Of a DNA stretch of 64,000 nt, positions 1-8,424 are shown in pieces. Made by a program: the position numbers and the translations under genes. The stretch is from CADEFX01 sp050260355 (GTDB lineage: Bacteria > Pseudomonadota > Alphaproteobacteria > Rhizobiales > Hyphomicrobiaceae). Numbering within the stretch: the first letter of the stretch is position 1; each line of letters opens with the position of its first letter. The notes beneath the pieces are model-generated. The model had not been told where the DNA came from and searched no databases. It worked only from the letters and a program-made list of their open reading frames with translations. Location: contig JBLNBZ010000128.1 of NCBI GenBank assembly GCA_050260355.1, positions 1 through 64,000 of the forward strand, in the 5' to 3' direction.

Positions 1-323
1 GAGGGCACGTCGTCGTTGGCCGCCACCTGAGGGCGTGGTCCCGCCGGCCGGCGCTTTGCGCTGCGGCGGGTCTCCGAGGAGGCTTTGGTCCCGGCCGGCT
101 GGCCGGCGCTCCGCTCTGGCACGGCTTCAAGTCTGGGCGGTGGATTGGGCCTACTGGCCTCCGCCCTGGCGCTTGCGCTCGACGGCTGGCCCGGCAACGG
201 CGGCGGGCCGCCCGACAGCCTCCCGTCCGGCGTGATCTCGCTCTGAGCGTCGACGCGAACGTCCCGCTCGAGTGGCACGAGCTTGCTCGCGCTCTCCTGC
301 TTGTTGGTGGTCTCTTGCGCCAT
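1..323 (-). CDS. Partial reading frame, disordered Pro/Ala-rich segment (N-terminus only)
   Basis: This minus-strand frame is open from an ATG at 323 (or a GTG at 365) to the window edge, so only about 107 residues are visible. After an N-terminus beginning MAQETTNKQES the sequence is rich in Pro, Ala, Ser, Gly and Arg, as in an intrinsically disordered region; no domain can be recognised. The opposite strand is also open here, which GC-rich DNA often allows, so the coding call is uncertain. It was preferred because its composition resembles a natural linker and because it would be divergent from the Hpt gene. No function is assigned. Confidence 0.35.
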   Translation of the reverse strand, partial: MAQETTNKQESASKLVPLERDVRVDAQSEITPDGRLSGGPPPLPGQPSSASARAEASRPNPPPRLEAVPERSAGQPAGTKASSETRRSAKRRPAGPRPQVAANDDVP

Positions 324-646
324 CCCCGGCCAGTCCGACTGAGCGGCCTGATCGATGCAGACCACTCCCCCTCACCAATATTTTAGACTATTTCTCGTCC
401 TTGTCCCAGCGGTGAGCGAGCCGAACGGCATCGCATCCCCGACTTTCGACGCACGCCTCCCTCGCCGCCCGCGTGGCCTCTAAGTCTTTATTGGGGCGAA
501 AGAAAGATCGAGCGGACCCGGCCAATTGGTTAAAGCGAGCCCGCCGACTTTACGCAAATTTGCCCTGCCCCCTTCACCGAGGCTTATCGCGCCTTTGGCA
601 CAATGGGTATGAAAGTTTGGGCATCTTCATCGCAAACCGGCTTCAA
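324..646. other. Intergenic region upstream of the Hpt gene
   Basis: This gap of about 320 bases separates the partial minus-strand frame from the Hpt gene. It is less GC-rich than its flanks, notably around 520-560, as expected of a promoter region. No clear -35/-10 pair, terminator or repeat was identified. An in-frame extension of the Hpt ORF back to 473 exists, but its translation does not look like protein. Confidence 0.4.
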
Positions 647-1048
647 ATGGACACGGCGACGCCAGGCATGAAGCTCGCGACCCCTCGGGTGAGCGCAGAG
701 GTGCGCTCTGTTCCCGATGAGCCGATCGATCATGCCCATCTGCGGCGTTTCACGCTCGGCAACGCCGCGCTGGAGCATGAGGTTCTGAGCCTTTTTGCGC
801 ATCAGTCGCCGACCTACCTCTTGCACCTCATGGCGGCCGAGACCGATCGGGCCTGGTTCGAGGCGGCGCATGCACTCAAGGGCTCCGCGCGCGCTGTCGG
901 GGCATGGCAGATCGCCAAGCTGGCCGAGCGCGCCGAGGCGGTCCGGAGCACGCATGATCCGGAAGCCCGGGCTGACGCCGTCGACGCCCTTTCGGCTGCG
1001 TTGGCCGAGGCCAGGCACTATATTGCGAGCCTGTCTGCCGGCATGTGA
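647..1048 (+). CDS. Hpt (histidine phosphotransfer) domain protein
   Basis: A 133-residue protein that is essentially one Hpt helical domain. The motif HALKGSA at residues 75-81 contains the presumed phospho-accepting His75, followed by alpha-helical sequence. Such proteins relay phosphoryl groups between a hybrid sensor kinase and a response regulator in the cytoplasm; no kinase or regulator is recognisable in this window. The start is uncertain. ATG 647 was chosen because the frame upstream (to 473) reads like non-coding DNA; ATG 668 is an alternative, and neither has a strong ribosome binding site. The family call is firm but the partner proteins are unknown. Confidence 0.75.
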   Translation: MDTATPGMKLATPRVSAEVRSVPDEPIDHAHLRRFTLGNAALEHEVLSLFAHQSPTYLLHLMAAETDRAWFEAAHALKGSARAVGAWQIAKLAERAEAVRSTHDPEARADAVDALSAALAEARHYIASLSAGM

Positions 1049-1243
1049 TGCCGGCTACAACTCGACGCGCTGCGCCGCCACGGTCGCTTGAAATCCACCT
1101 GACCAACCGCTAAATCGGCGCTGGGCGCCGGTAGGGGATCTACCCACGGCGTCGGGGAACGGCATCTGGCCGCACCTGCTTCTCTTTTTGCTTGAGACCG
1201 TTGTCCTCGCGGGCCAAGCGTCGCCCAGGGAGCCCGCGCTCGC

Positions 1244-1564
1244 ATGGTAAGCATTACATTCATCCAGCCGGACGGCAGTCAGCAGACGGTCGAGGGCGAG
1301 CCGGGCATGACCGTCATGGAGACGGCGAAGAAGCACCTGGTGCCTGGCATCGAGGCCGAATGCGGTGGCGCCTGTGCGTGCGCGACGTGCCACGTGTATG
1401 TCGACGATCAGTGGCGGGAGCAGGTCGGTCCCCCCTCCGAGATGGAGGAGGACATGCTGGACTTCGCGTTCGATGTCCGCGAATCGAGCCGTTTGTCGTG
1501 TCAGATCAAGGTGACCGATGATTTGAACGGCCTCATCGTGCGCGTGCCCGACAAGCAGTTCTGA
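1244..1564 (+). CDS. 2Fe-2S ferredoxin, adrenodoxin type
   Basis: A 106-residue electron carrier. The cluster ligands are visible as Cys40-x5-Cys46-x2-Cys49 and Cys86, the spacing of vertebrate/putidaredoxin-type [2Fe-2S] ferredoxins (FdxB/Fdx family). It passes electrons from a reductase to cytochromes P450 or to Fe-S assembly. The ferredoxin-NADP reductase gene begins only 32 bases downstream, so the two probably form an operon and a redox pair. A GGGAG element lies about 13 bases before the ATG, rather far for a ribosome binding site. No isc or suf genes are adjacent, so a role in Fe-S assembly cannot be claimed from context. Confidence 0.92.
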   Translation: MVSITFIQPDGSQQTVEGEPGMTVMETAKKHLVPGIEAECGGACACATCHVYVDDQWREQVGPPSEMEEDMLDFAFDVRESSRLSCQIKVTDDLNGLIVRVPDKQF

Positions 1565-1596
1565 CTTTTCCAGGCATGGTGGGCTATAAGGAGCCG

Positions 1597-2655
1597 ATGC
1601 CCTCAGATCTATCTCCCAAAGCGCCGGATGCACCGGGCGCAATCGAGACCGATGTCGTTATCATAGGCGCCGGTCCGGTGGGGCTATTTGCCGTGTTCGA
1701 GCTCGGACTGGTGGATGTCCGGGCGCACGTCGTCGACATCCTCGACAGGCCCGGAGGCCAGTGCGCGGAGCTCTATCCGGAAAAGCCGATCTACGACATC
1801 CCGGGCCTCCCCATCGTCACGGGGCAAGAGCTGACCGACCGCCTGCTGCAGCAGATCAAGCCGTTCGGCGCCACGTTTCACTTCGGTGAGCGCATCGACG
1901 CGCTGTCGCGCACGGGCGATGGGGGCTTTCGCCTGGAGACGGATACCGGAAAGGTATTTTTCGCGAAGGTCGTCGTCATCGCTGCCGGCGGCGGATCGTT
2001 CACACCGAAGCGGCCCCCGCTCGAGGGCATCGAGGATTTCGAGGGCAAATCGGTTTTCTATGCGGTGCGGCGCATGGAGGATTTTCGCGGCCACGACGTA
2101 CTGATCGTCGGCGGCGGCGACTCTGCGCTCGACTGGACGCTGAACCTGCAGCCGATCGCAAAGAGCCTGACGCTGTTGCACCGCCGTGATGAGTTTCGAG
2201 GCGCCCCGCATTCAGTCGAGAAGATGCGTGCGCTCGTGGCCGAAGGGCGCATGCAACTTGTGATCGGGCAGGTGGCGGCTCTGCGTGGCTCCGACGGTCG
2301 GCTCGAAGCCGCGGTGCTGCGCACGAAAGAGGGCGAGCGCACGCTCTCCTGCAGCCGGTTGCTGCCGTTCTTCGGCCTGACGATGAAGCTCGGGCCGGTC
2401 GCGAACTGGGGCCTCAACCTCGAGGAAAATCTGATCCCCGTGGACACCGCACGGTTCGAGACCAGCGAGAAGGGGATCTTCGCCATCGGTGATATCAATA
2501 CCTATCCGGGCAAGCTGAAGCTGATCCTGTCAGGCTTTCACGAGGCCGCGCTCATGGCGCAGGCCGCGCATCAGCTCGTCTATCCCGGCAAGAAGCTGCA
2601 GTTCCAGTACACGACCTCGTCCTCGAGCTTGCAGAAGAAGCTGGGCGTGCGTTAA
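1597..2655 (+). CDS. Ferredoxin-NADP(+) reductase, thioredoxin-reductase-like
   Basis: A flavoprotein of about 352 residues. It has an FAD-binding GAGPVGLF motif near the N-terminus and an NADP-binding GGGDSALDW motif in the middle. It lacks the Cys-x-x-Cys redox pair of thioredoxin reductase, which identifies the TrxR-like FNR family (often called FNR2). It oxidises NADPH to reduce ferredoxin, or the reverse; the adjacent ferredoxin is the likely partner. AAGGAG at 1588-1593 sits just before ATG 1597. ATG 1576 would add seven residues and has a weaker ribosome binding site, so the start is uncertain. Confidence 0.9.
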   Translation: MPSDLSPKAPDAPGAIETDVVIIGAGPVGLFAVFELGLVDVRAHVVDILDRPGGQCAELYPEKPIYDIPGLPIVTGQELTDRLLQQIKPFGATFHFGERIDALSRTGDGGFRLETDTGKVFFAKVVVIAAGGGSFTPKRPPLEGIEDFEGKSVFYAVRRMEDFRGHDVLIVGGGDSALDWTLNLQPIAKSLTLLHRRDEFRGAPHSVEKMRALVAEGRMQLVIGQVAALRGSDGRLEAAVLRTKEGERTLSCSRLLPFFGLTMKLGPVANWGLNLEENLIPVDTARFETSEKGIFAIGDINTYPGKLKLILSGFHEAALMAQAAHQLVYPGKKLQFQYTTSSSSLQKKLGVR

Positions 2656-2697
2656 CCGCGCTCGGACGAAGCAGGGCGGCGCTGCGCAGAAGACGAC

Positions 2698-3228
2698 CTA
2701 GTCAACGGTTCTGTTGCGGCGCGCCAGGGGATCGAAGATCGCTTCACGATCTATCGGCTCCGACGGGCGGGCCGACGTGCCGAACCAGCCGCTCGGGACT
2801 TCGACAACAGCCTTGCTCTTCGGCGCGGAGAAGTCGCCGGCCAGCTGCCGGGTCAGATCCGCCTTGATCTCCTTGGTCTTCGACTCCGAGCAGAAGCCCT
2901 CCTCGCTCGCGATCTTGCTCGCGAGCGACGTGCGCGTGAAGTCGTAGACCTTCTCGAGCTTGGCAAGCTGGTCGGGCGGCCCGCCTTGCGCGGTCTCATA
3001 GGCGAGATAGGCCTGCCGCAGCTTGGCCGGATCGAAGTAGTAGCCGCATCGCGTCGCGCGAGCGGACGTCGCCGCCACGTGCATGGCGCGCTCGGTGCGC
3101 TCGTCGGTCACCGGCTTCGGCGGGTTGCTGCCGAACAGCGAGCCCGTGGTAACGCTGCCTCCACCTGAACAGGCCGATAGGGCGAGCGTAGACGCGGCGA
3201 TCAGCACGGAGACGGTGCGGCTTGCCAA
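2698..3228 (-). CDS. Putative lipoprotein of unknown function
   Basis: A 176-residue protein with a short hydrophobic signal ending in the lipobox LSAC (Cys about residue 20), so it is predicted to be lipidated and held at the membrane facing the periplasm. The TTG at 3228 was chosen as start because a GGGGGAG ribosome binding site lies eight bases upstream and it gives a normal signal peptide; the frame stays open further upstream but reads like non-coding sequence. The mature part has two Cys (in RCGYYF and GFCSE) and a helical Lys/Glu-rich middle. Convergent with the reductase gene. No family was recognised. Confidence 0.7.
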   Translation of the reverse strand: MASRTVSVLIAASTLALSACSGGGSVTTGSLFGSNPPKPVTDERTERAMHVAATSARATRCGYYFDPAKLRQAYLAYETAQGGPPDQLAKLEKVYDFTRTSLASKIASEEGFCSESKTKEIKADLTRQLAGDFSAPKSKAVVEVPSGWFGTSARPSEPIDREAIFDPLARRNRTVD

Positions 3229-3409
3229 GGCTGAGACTCCCCCATGCAGCACTTTGCCATGCGAGTGTGCCGCTATCCCCTGCGGCGCTGGCGCGACTCG
3301 CGCCTGAGACTGCTCCCGGGCAAAGCACCGGGCAAGCGGCATTTTAGTCGTGTACAACCGGATGGGGAAGAGGCGGGGCAGTTGCGCGCCCGGCACTCCT
3401 GCCGAGCCG

Positions 3410-4117
3410 CTAGAGGGCCAGCAGCTTGTGACGCAGCGCCTCGTCCTGGCGTAGCGCAGAGGCCGGGCCCGAAAAGGCGATCTGGCCCTTCTGCAGCACG
3501 TAAACGCGGTCGGCGACGGCGAGGGAGAAGTCGATGCCCTGCTCGGCGAGCAGGATCGTCAACCCGTCACGTTTCAGGCGCTGGACCTGGGCCAGCAGGG
3601 TCTCGACGATCACTGGCGCCAAGCCCTCGGACGGCTCGTCGAGCAGCAAGAGCTCCGGATTGCCCACGAGCGTCCGCGCGATCGTCAGCATCTGCTGCTC
3701 GCCCCCCGACAGCACGCCGCCCATGCGGTGCTCGAGCTCGCGCAGCTTCGGGAAGAGCTCGTACACGGCCTCGATCTTCCACGCGCCCGGGCGGCCCGAG
3801 GCGCGTTGCGCCACGTCGAGATTCTCCCACACCGTGAGCTCGGCGAAGATGCGCCGATCCTCCGGCACGAAGCCGAGCCCCCGGCGCGCCATGGCGTAAG
3901 CCGCCCAGCCCGTTACATCCTCCCCCTTCCAGCGGACGTGTCCGCGGTATGGCGGCGTCAGGCCCATGATCGAGCGCATGGTCGTGGTCTTGCCGACCCC
4001 GTTGCGGCCGAGCAGGCAGACGCACTCGCCCTTGGCGATCGTCAGCGAAACGCCGAACAGCACGCGCGAGCTGCCGTAGGCGGTGTGGATGTCCTCGACC
4101 TCGAGCAGCGCCGTCAC
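3410..4117 (-). CDS. livF: ABC transporter ATPase, LivF type
   Basis: A 235-residue ATPase of the branched-chain amino acid importer family. Walker A is at residues 37-44 (GRNGVGKT), the LSGGE signature at 136-140, and Walker B ends at Asp160-Glu161. It energises import with LivG from the cytoplasmic side. The GTG start at 4117 overlaps the livG stop (GTGA), with GGAGA upstream, so it is translationally coupled as last gene of livKHMGF. Many LivF-like ATPases serve amides, urea or aromatic acids instead of Leu/Ile/Val, so the substrate is not settled. Confidence 0.93.
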   Translation of the reverse strand: MTALLEVEDIHTAYGSSRVLFGVSLTIAKGECVCLLGRNGVGKTTTMRSIMGLTPPYRGHVRWKGEDVTGWAAYAMARRGLGFVPEDRRIFAELTVWENLDVAQRASGRPGAWKIEAVYELFPKLRELEHRMGGVLSGGEQQMLTIARTLVGNPELLLLDEPSEGLAPVIVETLLAQVQRLKRDGLTILLAEQGIDFSLAVADRVYVLQKGQIAFSGPASALRQDEALRHKLLAL

Positions 4118-4851
4118 GACTTCTCTCCGAGATACACCCTGCGCACCTCGGCGTTGGTCCGCACCTCCTGCGGTGTGCCGGTAGCGATGATACGGCCCTG
4201 GTGCAGCACGGCGATGCGCTGGGCGATGGAAAACACCACGTCCATGTCGTGCTCGGTGAACAGCAGCGTCAGCTCGCGCTCCTTGGCGATGCGATCGAGC
4301 AGTGCGATGGCCTCGTGCGTCTCCTGTGACGACATGCCCGCGGTCGGCTCGTCGAGCAGCAGCAGCCTGGGCTCGCCGGCCAGCGCAATGGCGAGCTCCA
4401 CCTGCTTCTGCGCGCCGTGGCTGAGCTCGCCGGCGACCGCGTGTGCAACGTCGCCCAGCGACAGCGATGCGATCATGTCGTCCGTTTTGTCCCGGAACAT
4501 GCGCTCGGAGTTGGCCCACATGTTGAGCCCCTCGCCGCCGTGGGCGATGAAGGCCGCCTGCACGTTCTCGTAAACGGTGAGCTGGGAGAAAATGTTGGTG
4601 CGCTGGAACGAGCGCGCCATGCCCATGCGGCAGATCCTGTGCGGGGCGATGCCGGTGATGTCGCGCCCCTCGAGCAGCACCTGGCCGGCGTCGGGCTCCA
4701 AGTGTCCCGTGATCAGGTTGAACAGCGTCGACTTGCCGGCGCCGTTGGGTCCGATCACCGCCGCGATCTGCTGCTTCTCCACCGACAGATTGACATCGTC
4801 CGTGGCGACGAAGCCCGAGAATGTCTTGCGCAGGCCCCTGACCTCAAGCAT
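4114..4851 (-). CDS. livG: ABC transporter ATPase, LivG type
   Basis: A 245-residue ATPase with Walker A GPNGAGKS, the LivG-typical signature LSHGAQKQ in place of LSGGQ, and Walker B LLLLDEPTAGM. It pairs with LivF as the ATPase heterodimer of a HAAT-family importer. The ATG at 4851 overlaps the 3' end of livM by eight bases; the frame is open upstream, but that sequence is inside livM and is not needed by the domain. The order livK-H-M-G-F is the family's usual one. Confidence 0.93.
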   Translation of the reverse strand: MLEVRGLRKTFSGFVATDDVNLSVEKQQIAAVIGPNGAGKSTLFNLITGHLEPDAGQVLLEGRDITGIAPHRICRMGMARSFQRTNIFSQLTVYENVQAAFIAHGGEGLNMWANSERMFRDKTDDMIASLSLGDVAHAVAGELSHGAQKQVELAIALAGEPRLLLLDEPTAGMSSQETHEAIALLDRIAKERELTLLFTEHDMDVVFSIAQRIAVLHQGRIIATGTPQEVRTNAEVRRVYLGEKS

Positions 4852-5827
4852 TGGCGCGGACTCTCGTTCGCTTGAGCAGGGCACCGAGCGCACCGACGAT
4901 CCCGCCGGGAAACGCAAACAGGAGGATGAGAAGGATGACGCCGAGAACGAACGGCCAATATTCGGTGTAGGATACGATGTACTGGTTCAGAATGATGATG
5001 GTGGCTGCGCCGACGGTCGGCCCCCAGAAGTGATACATGCCGCCGAGAATGGTCATGATCAGCACCTCGGCCGACTTCGGCCAGTAGCAGAAGTCGGGAA
5101 ACACGCCGCGGTTGAAGACGCCGAACAAGCCCCCGGCAAGGCCGGCGAACGTGCCGGCCAGCGCGAAGGCGATCAGCCGGTAAAGCCGCACGTTGACGCC
5201 GATGAACTGCGCGCGCTCGGTATTGTCGCGAAGCGTCGTCAGCATGCGGCCGAACGGGCTGTCGATGATGCGGCGGATGGCGGCGAACGACAGGGCGACC
5301 AGCACGAGCACCACGATATAGAACTTGTCGCCGATGCGCAGGTTGCCGATCCACGGCAGCACGCTCATGAAATCGAGGTTCGGGAGCGGCACGTTGGGGT
5401 AGCCCTGCTCGCCACCCGTCACGTCGTTCCACTTGAAGCAGATGGCCCACACGATCTGGGCGAAGGCGAGCGTGAGCATGGAGAAGTAGATCGAGGTCAG
5501 GCGCACGCAGAAGAAGCCGAAGACGAGCGCGAATGCGCCGGCCCCGAGGCCTCCCAGCAGCCAGGCAATGAGGAACGGAACGCCCGCTGCTTTCATCAGG
5601 ATGCCGCAGGCATAGGCCCCGATGCCGAAGTAGGCGGCATGGCCGAACGACACGAGGCCCGTCACGCCGATGAGCAGGTTCAGGCTCATCGCGAACAGCG
5701 CCATGATGATGATGTCGGTCGCGAGGAACGTGTAGTAGCGCGAGCCGAGCAGGGGAACGAGCAGGGCCAGCAGGAATATTGCGAGGATCCAGGGGAACCG
5801 CCGCTGCACCTGGGACGTGTCCGTCAT
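4844..5827 (-). CDS. livM: ABC transporter permease, LivM type
   Basis: A 327-residue polytopic inner-membrane protein with many hydrophobic segments. It carries the LivM hallmark stretch around GVTGLVSFGHAAYFGIGAY and a FGRMLTTLRDN cytoplasmic loop that contacts the ATPases. It forms the translocation channel with LivH. Its ATG overlaps the livH stop as ATGA, and it overlaps livG at its 3' end, so the whole cluster is coupled. The C-terminus is short and basic; there is no fused ATPase domain as in some LivM proteins. Confidence 0.93.
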   Translation of the reverse strand: MTDTSQVQRRFPWILAIFLLALLVPLLGSRYYTFLATDIIIMALFAMSLNLLIGVTGLVSFGHAAYFGIGAYACGILMKAAGVPFLIAWLLGGLGAGAFALVFGFFCVRLTSIYFSMLTLAFAQIVWAICFKWNDVTGGEQGYPNVPLPNLDFMSVLPWIGNLRIGDKFYIVVLVLVALSFAAIRRIIDSPFGRMLTTLRDNTERAQFIGVNVRLYRLIAFALAGTFAGLAGGLFGVFNRGVFPDFCYWPKSAEVLIMTILGGMYHFWGPTVGAATIIILNQYIVSYTEYWPFVLGVILLILLFAFPGGIVGALGALLKRTRVRANA

Positions 5828-6717
5828 TTGACGGGCCTCCCGAGCAGGCCCCATGGCCTGATGACGAGCACGACAGCCATCAGTACGAAGGCGGCGAAGA
5901 TCGAGAAGCGCGGAAAGATCAGAATGCCGAAGGCGAGCACGAGCCCGTAGATCACGGAGCCGAGCAGGGTTCCCCACAGCGAGCCGAGGCCGCCGATCAC
6001 GACGACGATGAAGACCTCGACGATGATCTCCACGTCCATGCCCGGCACCACGCTTCTGAGCGGCGTGACGAGGGCCCCGGAGAGCCCGGCGAGGAAGCAG
6101 GCGAGCATGAACATGCCCGTGTAGAGCCGCGATACGTTGGTGCCGAGCGCACCCAGCATCTCGCGATCGAGCGCCGCCGCCCGGATGGTGCGGCCGACGC
6201 CCGTGCGATTGAGCAGGAACCAGAAGCCGAGTGCTATGAGCGGCCCGATGAGCATGATCATCAGGTCGTAGTGGGGCAGCCGCACGCCGGCGATGTCGAA
6301 GCTGCCGGCGAGTGCGGCCGGCCGCGACACCGACTGCGGCTGCGTGCCCCACAGATACTTGCAGGCGTCAGAGAAGATCAGCACCATCGCATAGGTGAAC
6401 AGGAGCTGGAACAGCTCGGGCCGCGCATACATGTGGCGCAGCAGCAGGCGCTCGACGATGCCGCCGAGAAGGGCCACCGTCATCGCCGCGACGAGCACGG
6501 CACCCCAGAACCCGAGGAAGGTCTTCGGCAGAACGAGCGTCATCTGCCAGGCCATGTAGGCCCCGATCATGTACAGGGAGCCGTGCGCGAAGTTGATGAT
6601 CTTGAGCACGCCGAAGATCAGCGACAGCCCCGATGCAATCAGGAACAAAATCATCGCCGTGGTCAGCCCGCTGCGAAGCTGACTGATGAGAAAGGTCGCA
6701 TCCGGAAACTCAATCAC
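5824..6717 (-). CDS. livH: ABC transporter permease, LivH type
   Basis: A 297-residue polytopic membrane permease. The segment LSLIFGVLKIINFAHGSLYM near the N-terminus and the glycine-rich VVVIGGLGSLWGTLLGS near the C-terminus are typical of LivH. It is the first permease of the cluster, lies about 120 bases after livK, and is coupled to livM by an ATGA overlap. Together with LivM it would move the ligand delivered by LivK across the inner membrane. Confidence 0.93.
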   Translation of the reverse strand: MIEFPDATFLISQLRSGLTTAMILFLIASGLSLIFGVLKIINFAHGSLYMIGAYMAWQMTLVLPKTFLGFWGAVLVAAMTVALLGGIVERLLLRHMYARPELFQLLFTYAMVLIFSDACKYLWGTQPQSVSRPAALAGSFDIAGVRLPHYDLMIMLIGPLIALGFWFLLNRTGVGRTIRAAALDREMLGALGTNVSRLYTGMFMLACFLAGLSGALVTPLRSVVPGMDVEIIVEVFIVVVIGGLGSLWGTLLGSVIYGLVLAFGILIFPRFSIFAAFVLMAVVLVIRPWGLLGRPVK

Positions 6718-6836
6718 GCGCTGAGCTCCCGTGATCAGGTCCGCAACCCACTGTCATTCTCGATTCCCCGAGGGCGCCGCCATTCTGCCTGAGGCATTGC
6801 GAGGCGGGCATGCGCCTGCCCGCGATGCCCGCAACG

Positions 6837-8033
6837 TCAATCCATGAACGGCAGCGGATCGACGTACTGGACCTCGGTCATGACCGCGTAGGGCTTGCCC
6901 TCGGCCTTGACCATCTTGCCGTAGAACTGGCCGCGGTTGGCCTGGTGGTCCTTGGCGCGCAGCGTCTGCTTGCCGAACGGCGTGTCCACGGTGAGTCCCA
7001 TCAAGGCGGCCGACACCTTGTCGCTGTCGGTCGAATTGGCCTTCTTGATCGCCTCCACGAGGAACTGCATGGCCACATAGGTCGTCAATGGCCAGGTCGA
7101 GGGCGGATCCTCCTTCGTGAAGCCCTTGATGGCGGTGATGTAGGCTTTGTGCGCCTCGGGCTGCTTGTCGTAGTTCTCGATGTCATACGAGTTGGCGTAG
7201 ATACCGTACGGGTAATCGGCGCCGAGCGCGCGCGTGGCCTCGACGGACCCTGCCTCTCCACCGTTCACGACCCGGTTCTTGACGGCGTCGAAGAAGCCCA
7301 GCGGCTTGGCCTGCTTGGCCCACGTGACGAAGTGGCCGCCCCACATGGCGCTGAAGACGGCGTCAGGCCGCTTCGACATCTGTGCATTGATGAAGGGCGT
7401 GTAGTCGGCCTCGCCCAGCTTGGGCCATTGCTGATCGATGATCTCGATGTCGGGCCTAAGCTTCTTGAGGTGCTCGACGAAGGCCTTCGCCACGTCCTGG
7501 CCGTAGGCATAGTCGTGGGCGATGGTGGCGACTTTCTTGACGTCGGTCCACCTGGCCATGATCTCCGCACACGAGCGCCCTTCCATGGTCGTGTTGGCGG
7601 CGGTGCGGAAGATGTAGGGATGCAAGTTCTGCGGCGCGGTGAGCTGATCCGTCTTGGCGATCGGCGCGATCAGGATGATCTTGTTCTCCTTGGCGATGGA
7701 GGACACCGCTGGTCCCTCCGCCGAGGTCAGCGTGCCGACCAGAAAGTCGACGTTCTCCTTCAGGATCAGCTCGCGGGAAACCCTGACGGCCTCGTCGGCG
7801 CTGGCCTTGCTGTCGCGCGTGAGAAGCTCGAGCTTCTTGCCGAGCACCCCACCCTTATCGTTGATCTCCTTGACGAACATCTGCATGCCTTTGACGGCAG
7901 GCTCGCCGAAGAGCGCGGCGGGGCCCGACAGCGGCATCGGCACGCCGATCCGGATCGTGTTGCCTTGAGCGTGGGCCGCCGCGGGCAAAGCAATGGCGGC
8001 GATGGCCCCGACAAGAAATGTGCGGCGAAGCAT
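6837..8033 (-). CDS. Periplasmic ligand-binding protein of the Liv-type importer
   Basis: A 398-residue periplasmic binding protein with a classic signal peptide (MLRRTFLVGAIAAIALPAAAHAQ). The mature start NTIRIGVPMPLSGPAALFGE is the Peripla_BP_6 (LivK/AmiC) pattern. It captures a ligand and delivers it to LivHM. A GGGAGGAG ribosome binding site precedes the ATG. It is first gene of the minus-strand importer operon and divergent from the thiolase gene, which could mean that the imported compound is a carboxylic or aromatic acid degraded through a CoA thioester. That link is inference; the ligand cannot be read from sequence. Confidence 0.9.
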   Translation of the reverse strand: MLRRTFLVGAIAAIALPAAAHAQGNTIRIGVPMPLSGPAALFGEPAVKGMQMFVKEINDKGGVLGKKLELLTRDSKASADEAVRVSRELILKENVDFLVGTLTSAEGPAVSSIAKENKIILIAPIAKTDQLTAPQNLHPYIFRTAANTTMEGRSCAEIMARWTDVKKVATIAHDYAYGQDVAKAFVEHLKKLRPDIEIIDQQWPKLGEADYTPFINAQMSKRPDAVFSAMWGGHFVTWAKQAKPLGFFDAVKNRVVNGGEAGSVEATRALGADYPYGIYANSYDIENYDKQPEAHKAYITAIKGFTKEDPPSTWPLTTYVAMQFLVEAIKKANSTDSDKVSAALMGLTVDTPFGKQTLRAKDHQANRGQFYGKMVKAEGKPYAVMTEVQYVDPLPFMD

Positions 8034-8424
8034 CGTGTCTCCTCCCTGTTTACAGCTCGGCTTGCGGCTTGGCGCCGTCTCGATCGAGTCTTGGGCAGTA
8101 GGTTAGACATCTTCTTTGGCGCGGCAAGGCCCAACATGGGCTGGCCCCGCTTGACCTTGCACCGGGCGCCACCCAGACTACCGCTCAAAGCGCGGCTTCC
8201 ATCAAACGCGAAGCACGCAAGGCACCATCCCGTGCAGGGGGGAAGAATGAAGCTCTCGTGGCCCTCGCCCTTCTCGCGAGCGACTTTGCGCGGCGATCTC
8301 GTTGTGCCGATAAGCGTCTGCGCACACTATCTTGGACGTATGCGCAGGCGGAGCGCCGTCCGGGCGTTCGCCCCCGCCGCACAGTGATCACAGGTTCCCT
8401 AACCGAGATGGAGAGAGTGAGCGG
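8034..8424. other. Divergent intergenic region between the importer and thiolase operons
   Basis: This 391-bp gap must hold the promoters of the livK (minus) and thiolase (plus) operons. It contains a 7-bp inverted repeat, CTGCGCA at 8318-8324 and TGCGCAG at 8341-8347, with a 16-base AT-richer spacer, which could be an operator between the two promoters. No gene was found in it; a frame covering part of the right side is open but does not look coding. Confidence 0.5.
8318..8347. promoter_or_regulatory. Candidate operator: interrupted palindrome
   Basis: The arms CTGCGCA and TGCGCAG are perfect inverted repeats separated by 16 bases that include an AT-rich ACTATCTT. It lies about 80 bases before the thiolase start in a divergent promoter region. 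A dimeric repressor such as a TetR or GntR type is possible, but no regulator gene is adjacent. It could be chance in GC-rich DNA. Confidence 0.25.

Noticed and set aside
1597..2655. Thioredoxin reductase annotation
   Set aside because: The redox-active Cys-x-x-Cys is absent and the gene follows a ferredoxin gene.
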